Source: an uncultured bacterium
Lineage (GTDB): Bacteria > Bacillota > Clostridia > Lachnospirales > Lachnospiraceae
Direction: 5' to 3'
Assembly (NCBI GenBank): GCA_947647735.1
Contig: CANSLJ010000008.1
Coordinates: forward strand, 1-64,000
Length of the DNA: 64,000 nucleotides
Shown piece after piece: positions 50,131 through 59,139 of this stretch (positions are counted from its first letter, which is position 1; each line of letters opens with the position of its first letter). Below the pieces are notes generated by a model. The model was not told where the DNA came from. It searched no databases and saw only the letters and a program-made list of their open reading frames with translations. The position numbers and the translations under genes were made by a program.

Positions 50131-50402
50131 GATTCATTTACCCTGAACATCCTTGCTATTTCATCATTACAATCGTCAATACTATCTGGTATCAGGTATT
50201 TTCCATCAGCAAGTCCCAATGTTCTTTTTTCTTCCACCTTTTCTAAATGCATCGTAAAAGGCATTGCCTTTTCTCTGACACTTTGCTTTGCAAATATCCT
50301 CACTGCCTCTGCAAACGTAGTTCCCAGCTGCTCATATAATCTCTCTACCTGCTCTTTCAGCTCTGAATCCATCCTCACTTCCAGAATCGTTTCCTTCATC
50401 AT
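50127..50402 (-). CDS. RelB/DinJ-like antitoxin
   Basis: A 91-aa antitoxin. The N-terminal ribbon-helix-helix DNA-binding part is ILEVRMDSELKEQVERLYEQLGTTFAEAVRIFAKQSV (in parts), ending in the family phrase KAMPF. The C-terminal half (about 50-91) is flexible and should wrap the toxin. The start at one of two tandem ATGs (50402 or 50399) is chosen because GGAGG precedes them by 5-8 nt; an ATG at 50414 overlaps that site. RelB/DinJ antitoxins usually pair with RelE/YafQ toxins, but here the partner is a PIN protein. It likely represses its own operon. Confidence 0.85.
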   Translation of the reverse strand: MMKETILEVRMDSELKEQVERLYEQLGTTFAEAVRIFAKQSVREKAMPFTMHLEKVEEKRTLGLADGKYLIPDSIDDCNDEIARMFRVNES

Positions 50403-50502
50403 AATATCCTCCATTACAATTAATCTTCTTCCGGATTTTCAAGATTTTATGCCTCAATTATAATCCATTTTTACCAGAAGTACAATTATGAAAGATGAGA
50501 TT

Positions 50503-50904
50503 TCACTGACACCTCTCCACAAGCGCCTCATAAAACCCCGGATACTCCTTCTTCAGCCGCACCGGAGCCCCCTGCGCATTCAGGAAACAGTGCTCCGAAT
50601 CTCCTTCGCACACGATCTCCCCGTCCTCATTTCTCATCACATATCTCAGTTTCAGCCTCACGCCTTTAAACTCCGCAACAATCACCTCGATATCAACCGC
50701 ATCCGAAAATGTCGTTGACTTCTTGTAGCTGCACGCCGCCGCCGTCACCGGGGACACAATGCCCTCCTCCTCCAGCTTCGCATAGCTCCACCCGATCTGC
50801 GCAAGGAAATCGATCCTTGCCTCCTCCATCCACCTGATATAATTGGAGTGATGGGTGATCCCCATTTTGTCTGTCTCATAATACTGCACGATATGCCGAT
50901 ACAT
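50503..50904 (-). CDS. YbgC-type acyl-CoA thioesterase
   Basis: A 133-aa hot-dog-fold thioesterase. The N-terminal motif YYETDKMGITHHSNYIRWMEEAR (in part) contains the catalytic Asp (ETDKMG) and His pair of the 4-hydroxybenzoyl-CoA thioesterase/YbgC family. SYKKSTTFSDAVDIEV and the paired strands KLRYVMRNEDGEIVCEGDSEHCF (in part) complete the fold. It hydrolyses acyl-CoA, substrate unknown. AAGGAGGAAGG precedes the ATG. It is monocistronic. Confidence 0.93.
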   Translation of the reverse strand: MYRHIVQYYETDKMGITHHSNYIRWMEEARIDFLAQIGWSYAKLEEEGIVSPVTAAACSYKKSTTFSDAVDIEVIVAEFKGVRLKLRYVMRNEDGEIVCEGDSEHCFLNAQGAPVRLKKEYPGFYEALVERCQ

Positions 50905-51006
50905 TTTGGCCCTTCCTCCTTTTATCGCTGACCATTCTCTAAAACACTTTCCTCATTCTAAACCAGCGTCCACACATTTTACAAGCGGAGCTTTCGCTGG
51001 TAAACA

Positions 51007-53031
51007 TCATTTTTCAATCCTCTCTTCCTCATAAATCCTGAGATAATCCCAAACTTTTGTCCCCCAGAAATACTCCTTCTCTATCATATAATAGTCCGTC
51101 AGCCAATCCTCCTGCGTTTTTACGCCCAAACGGACACCCTCCTGCACGATCTGAAAAGTGACGTACTCATCCTTCTCCCCGAAATAGTTTTCCAGCGTAT
51201 CCGCCTTTTCCCAGCCCTCTGCGGATGCCCTCTCACACCGCTCCTTTTCCTCCGCCGTGATAAAACCGTGCGTCAGCGCATCCTCGGACCAGTCCGCAAG
51301 GATCTGTAAAAACTCGTCCTTCCGCAGAAGCCCCGTCACCGTCACATACTCGCCGCTCTGCTTATCCACCATGATCGGCATCGTGATCTTCCTGCGGGAA
51401 CTGCGGCCCTCACGATCCCCGCGGCAGGTCAGCTCCACCTGCCCGCTGACCAGCCGCCTGTTGTAAAAAGCAGCATCCGCATCCATCATAACACTAAGCT
51501 CCCCGTCCGGATCATGCCGCCCTAAAGCCTTTAGCAGCTCATACTCCCTCTCCCAGATCAGAGCGTTGATATGATGTTCCTCCGGCAGATTTTCACAGGC
51601 GTACTGAAAGCTGTCGCTGTAATAGCTGAGGCACACTCCATTCCCCATAACAACATCTTTCGCGTACTGCCAGGACCCCTCGCAGTAGTTCTGCCGAGTT
51701 CCCCCGAAATACCTCGACATGCTTGTCCGCCCGTAATTTTCAGCATCACCTATCAGCAGGGAGCCATCGAAAGCATCTCTGTAATAAGAACTCAACACAT
51801 AAAAATCCTTTTCCTCCTCGTCATACTGAAACCTGAGCAGCGCATTCGTATAAGGGGAACGGCCGACAAAATACTCCAACTGCAGCACATCCTCCTCAAG
51901 AAAGATCACTTCCGTCAAAACAAGGGCAGTATCCCAATACTCGATGCTGTCCGACAAAGGGATCTGTTCATAGCCGCCATCCTCCGAGGACAACAACAGC
52001 CAGAAAGAAGCCGCATAATACTGCGAGGAATGTTCATAGGGACTCCAGTCCGCATACCTCCGCACCTCCTCATAATCATCCGGATACAACACCGCCACAT
52101 AATCCATCCTGCCGTCATGATTCAGATCGCTGACCGCGATCTCATCCCACGCGTTTTTCCCGTGCAGCAGACTGTAACCCTTCGGCTTATACTTTTCCAC
52201 CACCTCCAGTGATGCCTCACTGACCGACAGCTGGCAGGGAATGCGCCGCAGCTGCTCCCGCAGAAAATCCGCAATGCAGATCTCCTTATCTTCGGTCACA
52301 TCGATAAACACGCCCTCCGCCCGGTCGATCCGGTACATCCGGTCTCCACGGCACCAAAACTCCTGCATTTTACCGCCCGTCTCATCCGCCAGATACTCAT
52401 CCGCCTTCTGTCTGCGAATCTCCCTCTCCTCTTCCACATCCGTCTGACCGTCGTCATAGACATAATCCACCCTGCTATAGCGCAGCGCATCCTCATTTAC
52501 GATATAATCCGGCAGATCCCTCTCACATACACTCTCCGTCTGATAGGTGAACCATAAACTGTCATCCGACAGCTGACGGCATTCGTATCTCTGTTTTTCC
52601 TCCAGATATGCATCCGTGATGCCTATCTGCAGAACATTCACGCCATCCCCGTCATACCCAGCCTGCAGCACACCGGTATATGCCTCGGAAAACAGGTAGA
52701 TCGTCCCTATCGTCTCCTGATAAAAATCATCCTTCTGCTCCCGCCCGCGGTTTTCCGCCAGCAAATCATCCAGCGCTTCTATGGCGTCGGCATATGTTTT
52801 TTTCTGTTCTTCCAGAAGTTTATCTTCCGCTGAAGGCTCACCATCAACCGTATCATCCTGTGCAGAGCCCGTCCGCTCCCCGTTGAAAGAGCCCGCCTCT
52901 TCTCCAGTATCCATAACGCCTTCCGCCGCGTTCTCCGTCTTGTTCCCATTTATGCCATTCACACTCCCGCACGCTGTAAGAAATATTGCGCTGAAAAGGA
53001 AAACGCAGAAAAGCTGCCGCATCTTTTTCAT
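51007..53031 (-). CDS. large lipoprotein of unknown function
   Basis: A 674-aa secreted lipoprotein with the lipobox FLTAC (Cys21). A Glu/Asn/Ser-rich tether (about 22-75) precedes a large, Tyr- and acid-rich extracellular part. AVSDLNHDGRMDYVAVLYPDD (about 298-318, in part) is a FG-GAP-type calcium-binding DxNxDGxxD loop, suggesting a beta-propeller-like or dockerin-like element. No enzyme motif or named domain is recognised. It is monocistronic between the thioesterase and an ABC permease. Similar loops occur in the smaller lipoprotein encoded at 39096-39977, and both may be wall-exposed sensors or binders. Confidence 0.82.
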   Translation of the reverse strand: MKKMRQLFCVFLFSAIFLTACGSVNGINGNKTENAAEGVMDTGEEAGSFNGERTGSAQDDTVDGEPSAEDKLLEEQKKTYADAIEALDDLLAENRGREQKDDFYQETIGTIYLFSEAYTGVLQAGYDGDGVNVLQIGITDAYLEEKQRYECRQLSDDSLWFTYQTESVCERDLPDYIVNEDALRYSRVDYVYDDGQTDVEEEREIRRQKADEYLADETGGKMQEFWCRGDRMYRIDRAEGVFIDVTEDKEICIADFLREQLRRIPCQLSVSEASLEVVEKYKPKGYSLLHGKNAWDEIAVSDLNHDGRMDYVAVLYPDDYEEVRRYADWSPYEHSSQYYAASFWLLLSSEDGGYEQIPLSDSIEYWDTALVLTEVIFLEEDVLQLEYFVGRSPYTNALLRFQYDEEEKDFYVLSSYYRDAFDGSLLIGDAENYGRTSMSRYFGGTRQNYCEGSWQYAKDVVMGNGVCLSYYSDSFQYACENLPEEHHINALIWEREYELLKALGRHDPDGELSVMMDADAAFYNRRLVSGQVELTCRGDREGRSSRRKITMPIMVDKQSGEYVTVTGLLRKDEFLQILADWSEDALTHGFITAEEKERCERASAEGWEKADTLENYFGEKDEYVTFQIVQEGVRLGVKTQEDWLTDYYMIEKEYFWGTKVWDYLRIYEEERIEK

Positions 53032-53221
53032 TTTTATCGATTCCTTTCACGAAAAAAGTAAACCCATCTAAAACCAGGGCTCAAAAGTGTTCTGCCTCCA
53101 TATATTTTTCAGTCTACCACCCCGGAGGTACCGTTTCAATATTTTTAATCCCAAATGTACCCCTGATGTCATGAAATGCCGGGCGGTGCCTTCACCATAT
53201 CTGCCTTCACGAAATCCCCTC

Positions 53222-54301
53222 TCACGAAACCTGATGCCCCGCAAAGATCCGCGGTGAAAAAACCGCGCCGATCACCAGAAAGACCACAGCCGCAGGAACC
53301 GCCCACACCGCATAGAGCAGATCTCCCTCTATCTGCTCCACCGACAAGAGAGAAAAGCACTGCGCCTGATAAACCGGCAGAAGGACAACTGCCCGAAACA
53401 GCGCACTTTTCTCCGAGACAGGCAGAAGCACCGGTAAAAACTGACATGCCGCGGCACTCGCCACGACAGTTACCTGATTTCTGCATAATGCCGACAAAAA
53501 CAATGTGATACCCGTCACGCTGACCGCACTGGTCAATGCGAGAATTATCTGATATCTCAAAAGAGTCCCGCAGGTGATATTATACGGAACAAACCCTTCC
53601 ACAAAGGTAAGCGGCGCAAAAAGAATGCTGCACCCAAGCCCCTCCGCGCCATATGCCCGGACCGCAAAAAACAGTTGAAAGAGCGTTACCAGAATCGTCA
53701 GCGCCGCAGAAGAAAGAAAACCTGCCGCCGCCTTTGCCGCAGCGCACTTCGTCCTGCCGTACCTGCTTGTCAGGATCAAGCTATCCATTCCGCCATACTC
53801 CCCGGAAAAAACCGGCGCGTTCATCAGCATGATCACCACTGAAAGAACGATCATGACCTTCGCAAAATTCCGGCTCGTATACAGCCAGCCGCTGTTATAC
53901 CCTATCCTGATCTCCTCCTCACCGAAAACATCCGAAACTTTCAGCCCGTTCCAGTTCCCGTCCACATCAGCAAACCGGGCAGATACAGCGGACTGCATGG
54001 CATTATGGTAAAGGTATTTCGCATTCATCCCGTGCAGATCTCCGGTGAACTTAAAATCAGACAGCATCTCCGACACTTTTTCATCCGTCAATATTCCCTC
54101 ATACTGGGCGGCAATGGAACGGTCGATCTGTACTGCCTCCCTTCCGCTCCCCTCGCTGCTTTTCCCGTCAAAGGCATACATATTCTGATAGGTGGAAAAG
54201 GAAAACAGCACCGATAGCAGCAATATCCCAATGATCGAAACCATTGTAAGCCTCCTTTTCCATATTTTTCTCAACTCAAACAAAATCAGTCTGCTCATCA
54301 T
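53222..54301 (-). CDS. ABC-2-type permease without an intact ATPase gene
   Basis: A 360-aa membrane protein. N-terminal TM (LTMVSIIGILLLSVLFSF), a large extracytoplasmic loop (about 35-150) and five further helices (VMIVLSVVIMLMNAPVF; AAAGFLSSAALTILVTLFQLFF; IILALTSAVSVTGITLFLSAL; AVWAVPAAVVFLVIGAVF) fit the ABC-2 permease family, with SRYGRTKCAAAKAAAG as the ATPase-contact loop. Start at the first of two tandem ATGs, GGAGG 5-8 nt upstream. Directly upstream is a 29-codon remnant of the ATPase gene, so this permease is orphaned unless another ATPase serves it. Confidence 0.86.
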   Translation of the reverse strand: MMSRLILFELRKIWKRRLTMVSIIGILLLSVLFSFSTYQNMYAFDGKSSEGSGREAVQIDRSIAAQYEGILTDEKVSEMLSDFKFTGDLHGMNAKYLYHNAMQSAVSARFADVDGNWNGLKVSDVFGEEEIRIGYNSGWLYTSRNFAKVMIVLSVVIMLMNAPVFSGEYGGMDSLILTSRYGRTKCAAAKAAAGFLSSAALTILVTLFQLFFAVRAYGAEGLGCSILFAPLTFVEGFVPYNITCGTLLRYQIILALTSAVSVTGITLFLSALCRNQVTVVASAAACQFLPVLLPVSEKSALFRAVVLLPVYQAQCFSLLSVEQIEGDLLYAVWAVPAAVVFLVIGAVFSPRIFAGHQVS

Positions 54302-54315
54302 TCCTTCCTCCAAAT

Positions 54316-54405
54316 TCAAAGTCTCTCCTGCATTCCGCAGATCAGACGCATCAGCGTTGTTTTTCCTGCCAAACTTTTTGTCAGATCTGTTATTTTTAAT
54401 TTCAT
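54316..54405 (-). pseudogene. internally deleted ABC ATPase remnant
   Basis: GGGAGG lies 5 nt before ATG at 54405, and the frame reads MKLKITDLTKS, then at once AGKTTLMRLICGMQERL and stop: 29 codons. The first part is the normal N-terminus of an ABC ATPase and the second is the P-loop helix (x-G-A-G-K-T-T-L-x-R-L). About 25-30 residues between them and everything after the P-loop are missing. The permease gene follows 14 nt later. Recent in-place deletion is likely because start, ribosome binding site and reading frame are still clean. Confidence 0.8.
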
Positions 54406-54463
54406 GAAGACCTCCCTTTTCACATGGGAATAAACGCTGCCGCATACCGCTGTAACAGAAAAA

Positions 54464-54496
54464 TACTCCCTGTGTTCATGCTCTACACAGGAAGTA
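54464..54496 (-). terminator. terminator after the histidine kinase gene
   Basis: TACTCCCTGTGT (54464-54475) pairs with ACACAGGAAGTA (54485-54496), with one mismatch. On the minus strand TTTTTCTG follows. It separates the two-component genes from the ATPase remnant and permease. Confidence 0.8.
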
Positions 54497-54551
54497 TATA
54501 TGGTGAACTTCTACTTTTTATCTACTTATGGATGTCTATTTCAATCTTTTA

Positions 54552-55727
54552 CTACTTTAGCTCCCCGAAAAACGCCGTCACCCCCGCTCCTTTTTCCAGA
54601 TTCTCTATCTCCAGATACCCTCCATGATGCTCACACAGCATCTTACAGATATACAGCCCCAGCCCGAAGTGCTCCCCGCGGTTTTTCTCCCCCGTAAAGT
54701 AGGGCATCGCCGCCTTCTGCAGCATTTCCTCCGAAAATCCCCTGCCGTCATCCTCCACCGCCAGAGAAAACCCCTTCTCCTTTTTTGCAAAAACGACGCT
54801 GATGTCAGAAACCGCATAGCGGACCGCATTGGATATCAGATTCTCACCAACCTGTGACACAAAAGACCAGTCAACAGCAGGAAGATCACCAGAAACCTCC
54901 CTCCGCACGGTCAGCCTCTTATCATGCTGCCTGCACAAAATTTCCGCACTCTCTATCAGCGCCGCGATATGCTCCTCTGCACTCGAATCATCGCTCACCG
55001 GCAGTGCATCCTCCAGACGGGATATCCGGCTCATACTATCCACATACCGCTCCAGCCGCAGGATGTGCTTCTCCATGGTAAACGCCGTCTCCCGCACCGT
55101 GCTGTCTCCGCTCCCCCGCAGCATTTCATCATATCCTTTCAGCACCGTCAGCGGTGTGCGCAGATCATGGGCGAAGGCCGCGTTAAGCCTCCTGCGCTCC
55201 TCCATCTGCCGCCACATCTCCGAAAAATTATCCGCCAGCGTCCGGCGCATTATCTCAAAGGAATCACACAGCTGTCCCAGCTCATCCCCGGACTGATACG
55301 CTATCCGAAAATCAAGATCATTTTCAGCGATCTTTTCCGAAGCTGTTCTCAGCGCCAGGATCGGCTCCTTTAATTTATTGCGGTAAAAAAACAGAGCCGC
55401 CAGCATGATACAGACGGCAGAAATAACAGGCACCGCAGCAGCAGGCAGCACTTCCAACACCAGGATCAATCGCTCATCCCTCTCCGACAAGGGCACAGGA
55501 TCCGTCCCTATGACCGCACCCTCCCCCAGCCGCTCCCCTTCCTCATTTGTCAGATAGTATCTCTCACCGGATACCGGATAGTTCTCCCGGATCCCATCGA
55601 TCATTTTCCCGCACAGTGCGGAAGTTCCCACGCAGAGAACCACAGCCGCCGCCAAAAACACGGTGATATAAAACACAATACTCTTTTTCAAAGGCAGATT
55701 TCTTCCATGCCCTGTCATCTTATCCAT
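54552..55727 (-). CDS. sensor histidine kinase
   Basis: A 391-aa membrane kinase. Two TMs (about 16-36, FYITVFLAAAVVLCVGTSALC; about 90-114, VLPAAAVPVISAVCIMLAALFF, in parts) flank a short extracytoplasmic loop, followed by HAMP (LRTASEKIAENDLDF), the phospho-acceptor His in AFAHDLRTPLTVLKGYDE and the ATPase N box NLISNAVRYAV, G1 DDGRGFSEEM and GLGLYI. The small sensor loop fits kinases that detect cell-wall antibiotics through an ABC transporter. Its ATG overlaps the response-regulator stop by 13 nt. The associated permease lies downstream beyond a terminator. Confidence 0.93.
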   Translation of the reverse strand: MDKMTGHGRNLPLKKSIVFYITVFLAAAVVLCVGTSALCGKMIDGIRENYPVSGERYYLTNEEGERLGEGAVIGTDPVPLSERDERLILVLEVLPAAAVPVISAVCIMLAALFFYRNKLKEPILALRTASEKIAENDLDFRIAYQSGDELGQLCDSFEIMRRTLADNFSEMWRQMEERRRLNAAFAHDLRTPLTVLKGYDEMLRGSGDSTVRETAFTMEKHILRLERYVDSMSRISRLEDALPVSDDSSAEEHIAALIESAEILCRQHDKRLTVRREVSGDLPAVDWSFVSQVGENLISNAVRYAVSDISVVFAKKEKGFSLAVEDDGRGFSEEMLQKAAMPYFTGEKNRGEHFGLGLYICKMLCEHHGGYLEIENLEKGAGVTAFFGELK

Positions 55728-56389
55728 TTATACCCGCACCCCCAGACCGTCTCGATATATGGTTTGTCCGTAAACTGTGCGATCTTCGCCCGCACCCTCC
55801 GGATATGTTCCGCAACCACCGCGCTGTCCCCCTCACTGTCATATCCCCACACTTTCCCATAAATGCGTTCTTTGTCAAAAACCTGCCCCGGGTTTTCTGA
55901 CAGCAGTTCCACAATATCAAACTCTTTTCTGGCAAGGCAAAGCGCCCTGTCCCTGTAATAGACACAGCGCTCCCCGTAGTCGATGGTCAGATCCTCCTGA
56001 AAACGCACCTGCGCCTCAAATCGATGGCGCGCCTCCCGCCGCAGATGCGCCTTCACTCTCGCGTCCAGCTCCACCAGCGAAAAAGGCTTCACGATATAAT
56101 CATCCCCGCCTGCCGCAAATCCCTTCACCTTGTCGGCTTCCTCCATGCGGGCGGTCAAAAACAGGATCGGGCAGGAAACATGGTCCCTGATGCGCCGGCA
56201 TACTCCGATCCCGTCCATCCCGGGCATACCGATATCCAACAGGATGATATCCGGCTTACGCTCCGCCTGCCTTACCGCCTCCGCCCCGTCTGACGCTATT
56301 AAAACCCTATAGCCCCTGCCTAGGAAATAGCTCTCCAGCATCCCCGCGATATCCGGCTCATCGTCCGCGATCAATATGGTATATCCCAT
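55715..56389 (-). CDS. OmpR-family response regulator
   Basis: A 224-aa regulator with receiver domain (about 1-118: acidic pocket DDEPD, phospho-Asp in ILLDIGMPGMDG, conserved Thr in LFLTARMEE and Lys in YIVKPFS) and a winged-helix OmpR DNA-binding domain (about 125-224; EFDIVELLSENPGQVFDKERIYGKVWG in part). It controls genes by binding direct repeats. A perfect GTACTGTA direct repeat occurs just upstream of its own start, a possible autoregulatory site. It pairs with the kinase that overlaps its end. Confidence 0.94.
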   Translation of the reverse strand: MGYTILIADDEPDIAGMLESYFLGRGYRVLIASDGAEAVRQAERKPDIILLDIGMPGMDGIGVCRRIRDHVSCPILFLTARMEEADKVKGFAAGGDDYIVKPFSLVELDARVKAHLRREARHRFEAQVRFQEDLTIDYGERCVYYRDRALCLARKEFDIVELLSENPGQVFDKERIYGKVWGYDSEGDSAVVAEHIRRVRAKIAQFTDKPYIETVWGCGYKWIR

Positions 56390-56490
56390 GGAAGCACCTC
56401 CCCTCTTTCAGTACAGTACGTCAGGAATACAGTACACCCAAATTTTCAACTTTTTTCCTACTTCCCGCCCTTTCAGGATGTCATCCCCTG

Positions 56491-57177
56491 TCAAACATCC
56501 TTCGTCTCCACTTTATAAAGCGTAAGAAAGACAGCAGCGGCGGATATCATCAGCAATGCCGCATGAAAAGGCATATTGTCAAGCAATGTATAGGCGCCGA
56601 TATTCCCCTGCGTAACGCACACGATGATCACCCCTGCTACGATCGCCGCCTTCGACGACTTTGCCCATAAGCCGACCAGCAGCGCTATAAAACTGATACT
56701 TACCATCACTGCTGAACCTATAAGGATCTCCACATAGAACATCCCGCTTCCCAGCTCAATACCCGCAGCCGTGATATGCATATATTTTTTCGACATCACA
56801 AGCACACTGTAGAGCAGCACTTTGGCCAGGACCAGCGCCGTAACATTGAAGATCCAGACCGCCAGCATCTGTGATGCCAATATCTTCTTCCGGTTGATCG
56901 GGTAGGAAAACATCAGGTTCATGGTCTTGTTTTGATAGGCGCTCACGATGAAGGATGCCAGCATAACGCTTGTCAGGAGTATAAAGCATATATTTGTGAA
57001 CAGTTCCACCGACGACTTTAACATACTGCTCCCGTATGTGAGCACCTTCTCTCCGTTTTCAAGCTCTCCTGCCGCCGCCAGAATAAATATACCGAGAATG
57101 AACGTCATGATGAGGGCTTTCCACATGTATTTTATGATATTGTTCTTCTTCCACTCAAGCCTGATCAGTTTCCACAT
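56491..57177 (-). CDS. ABC-2-type permease
   Basis: A 228-aa membrane permease with six helices (ALIMTFILGIFILAAAGEL; LFTNICFILLTSVMLASFIVSA; FNVTALVLAKVLLYSVLVM; VEILIGSAVMVSISFIALLVG; AAIVAGVIIVCVTQGNIGA; FHAALLMISAAAVFLTLY; some given in part). It has the MNLMFSYPINRKKILASQM loop that couples to the ATPase. Its ATG shares a TAATG junction with the ATPase stop. It belongs to a two-gene exporter controlled, by position, by the adjacent second two-component system. Confidence 0.9.
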   Translation of the reverse strand: MWKLIRLEWKKNNIIKYMWKALIMTFILGIFILAAAGELENGEKVLTYGSSMLKSSVELFTNICFILLTSVMLASFIVSAYQNKTMNLMFSYPINRKKILASQMLAVWIFNVTALVLAKVLLYSVLVMSKKYMHITAAGIELGSGMFYVEILIGSAVMVSISFIALLVGLWAKSSKAAIVAGVIIVCVTQGNIGAYTLLDNMPFHAALLMISAAAVFLTLYKVETKDV

Positions 57178-58094
57178 TATCTTTGCTCCTCCTTCGTCAG
57201 TTTTAAAAAATGATCCTCCAGGGTTTCCGCCTTCCTGCCGATCCCGTTGATCTCCACATCCTGCGCCGCCAATGCCTTCGATATATCATTTGCGCTGATC
57301 CGGCTTTCGTAGATGCGGATGCTTTTTTCATCCACTATCCTGAAATTGCCCAGCTCCAGCTTATCCGACAGCACATACGCCGCCTTTTTGATATCAGGAG
57401 CGGAAAGTTCGATATAAGCCATATTCCTCTCGGATATCTCTTTCATGGAGATCTCCTCCATCAATACCCCGTGATGGATGATGCCGATCCTGTCAGCAAT
57501 ACTCTCCACCTCAGAAAGAATATGACTGGACAGCATGATGGTGATACTGTACTCTGTGCAGAGCATCTTAAACAGATCCCGGAGCTTTCTCATCCCGGCA
57601 GGATCAAGCCCGTTGGCGGGCTCATCGAGCACCAAAAACTCCGGCCTGCTCAGGACCGCCCGAGCGATCCCCAGGCGCTGCCTCATGCCCAGCGAATACT
57701 TTCCGGCAGGTTTGTCCGCCGCATCGGTCAGCTCCAGCATTTCCAGGGCATCTTCCACACTGCCGGGATTATAATACCCCATGTACTCGCAGTGAAGCTG
57801 CAGATTCTCCCTTCCTGTTAAATGGTTATAAAATGTGGGAAACTCAATGATACTCCCCATTCTCCCCAGCACCTCATAAGACGCGGGCGTAAGCCTTTCC
57901 CCGAAAAGCTCCACTGTGCCCTCCGTCGGCTTCCAGAGGTTGGTGATCATTTTCATCACCGTGGTCTTACCCGCCCCGTTTGGTCCCAGAAATCCGTATA
58001 TCTCCCCCTTTTTCACGTGAATATTTACGTCTTTGACCAGCTCCTTACCGTCAATGATCTTTGTGAGATGATCTGTCTGTAAAACATATGACAT
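57177..58094 (-). CDS. ABC transporter ATP-binding protein (BcrA-like)
   Basis: A 305-aa ATPase: VLQTDHLTKIIDGKELV start, Walker A GFLGPNGAGKTTVMKMI, signature YSLGMRQRLGIA, Walker B FLVLDEPANGLDPAG and H-loop LSSHIL, plus the C-terminal extension of the bacitracin/lantibiotic exporter group. GGAAAGGAG precedes the ATG. It forms a transporter with the overlapping permease gene. Direct repeats upstream suggest control by the response regulator encoded next to it. Confidence 0.93.
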   Translation of the reverse strand: MSYVLQTDHLTKIIDGKELVKDVNIHVKKGEIYGFLGPNGAGKTTVMKMITNLWKPTEGTVELFGERLTPASYEVLGRMGSIIEFPTFYNHLTGRENLQLHCEYMGYYNPGSVEDALEMLELTDAADKPAGKYSLGMRQRLGIARAVLSRPEFLVLDEPANGLDPAGMRKLRDLFKMLCTEYSITIMLSSHILSEVESIADRIGIIHHGVLMEEISMKEISERNMAYIELSAPDIKKAAYVLSDKLELGNFRIVDEKSIRIYESRISANDISKALAAQDVEINGIGRKAETLEDHFLKLTKEEQR

Positions 58095-58137
58095 ATTGGC
58101 TTTCTCCTTTCCAGAGCCTGCTCAGCTCTTGAAAACC

Positions 58138-58179
58138 ATTGTAGCAGGTAAGGTTTTCAAAACTCTTGACCAATTCTTA
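58138..58179 (-). promoter_or_regulatory. 10-bp-spaced direct repeats and -10 of the ABC operon
   Basis: On the minus strand TAAGAA (58174-58179), TCAAGA (58164-58169) and TGAAAA (58154-58159) recur every 10 nt. TACAAT (58138-58143) can be the -10 with no good -35, as in response-regulator-activated promoters. The region overlaps the end of the histidine kinase gene by a few bases. Confidence 0.45.
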
Positions 58180-59139
58180 CAAATTTCTTTCGCGCGGCGC
58201 CTGATACGGAAACTTCCTCAATCTTACCGTGAATATCGTTTTTACATGGGGCTCGCTCTCCAGAAGGATATCCCCTCCCAGCTGACGGGCAAGGTTTTTC
58301 GCGATCGTAAGCCCCAATCCGTTCCCCTGTATCTCACGGTTCCGGGAATCCTCCATCGTGTAGAGCCGCTCAAAGACGCTTTCGGCAAACTCCCTCTCGA
58401 TTCCCTTTCCTCTATCCGTTACATCAACATACGCATGGTTCTTCTCCTCCCGCACAGTGACGCCTATATATTTTCCCCCGCCTCCATAGCGCACCGCATT
58501 GGAGATCAGATTGGACAGGATCCTTCTCACAGCCCCCTCCTCCCCCTGTACAAAGATGCTCTTTTCCGGGATGGATATCTCCACAGTAAAATCCCTGCTC
58601 CGCAGAATATCATAAAAGTCCAGTATGCATTCCCTGCACAGCTCATTGATGTCTATCTTACCGATCACGATATCCATATCGCCGGCCTCCAGCTTCGCCA
58701 GCGTAAAAAACTGATCGATCAGCTCCATGACCTGTCCCGCCTTTGCCTCCACCTTCCGCAGGGTTTCATCCTCCGGATGATCAAGGCGCATGATCTCAAG
58801 ATACCCGAGGATAACGGTCAGGGGCGTCTTAACATCGTGGGATATATTGGAGAGCATTTTTTTGGAGGAGATCTCCTGCTTCCTGAAATCGCCCTTTATC
58901 TCCTGCCGGTCTGACAGCAGGCGGTTGATCTGCCCGCACAGCTCCATCAGCGCCCTGTTATCCGTAAATACCATCACTTTTTCATCACTGTCATTTTCCA
59001 GGATATCCGACAGTTTCCCGCCCATCTTTTTCAGCGCCGCCTCCATGCCTCTCACATAGACGAACCGTTGATAGAAAACCACCGCCAGCAGTATCGCCAC
59101 GGCGCACATCAGAATCAAAAAAACCGCTCTCTCACTCAT
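58177..59139 (-). CDS. sensor histidine kinase
   Basis: A 320-aa kinase with a single N-terminal membrane segment (FLILMCAVAILLAVVFYQRFV, about 6-26, in part) and no extracytoplasmic domain. The phospho-acceptor is in SNISHDVKTPLTVILGYLEI. ATPase boxes are NLISNAVRYGGGGKYIG, DRGKGIEREF and GNGLGLTIAKN. Kinases with so little sensor sequence are thought to be controlled by a partner transporter (intramembrane-sensing type), here the BcrA-like ABC pair downstream. Its ATG overlaps the regulator stop by 4 nt. Confidence 0.93.
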   Translation of the reverse strand: MSERAVFLILMCAVAILLAVVFYQRFVYVRGMEAALKKMGGKLSDILENDSDEKVMVFTDNRALMELCGQINRLLSDRQEIKGDFRKQEISSKKMLSNISHDVKTPLTVILGYLEIMRLDHPEDETLRKVEAKAGQVMELIDQFFTLAKLEAGDMDIVIGKIDINELCRECILDFYDILRSRDFTVEISIPEKSIFVQGEEGAVRRILSNLISNAVRYGGGGKYIGVTVREEKNHAYVDVTDRGKGIEREFAESVFERLYTMEDSRNREIQGNGLGLTIAKNLARQLGGDILLESEPHVKTIFTVRLRKFPYQAPRERNL

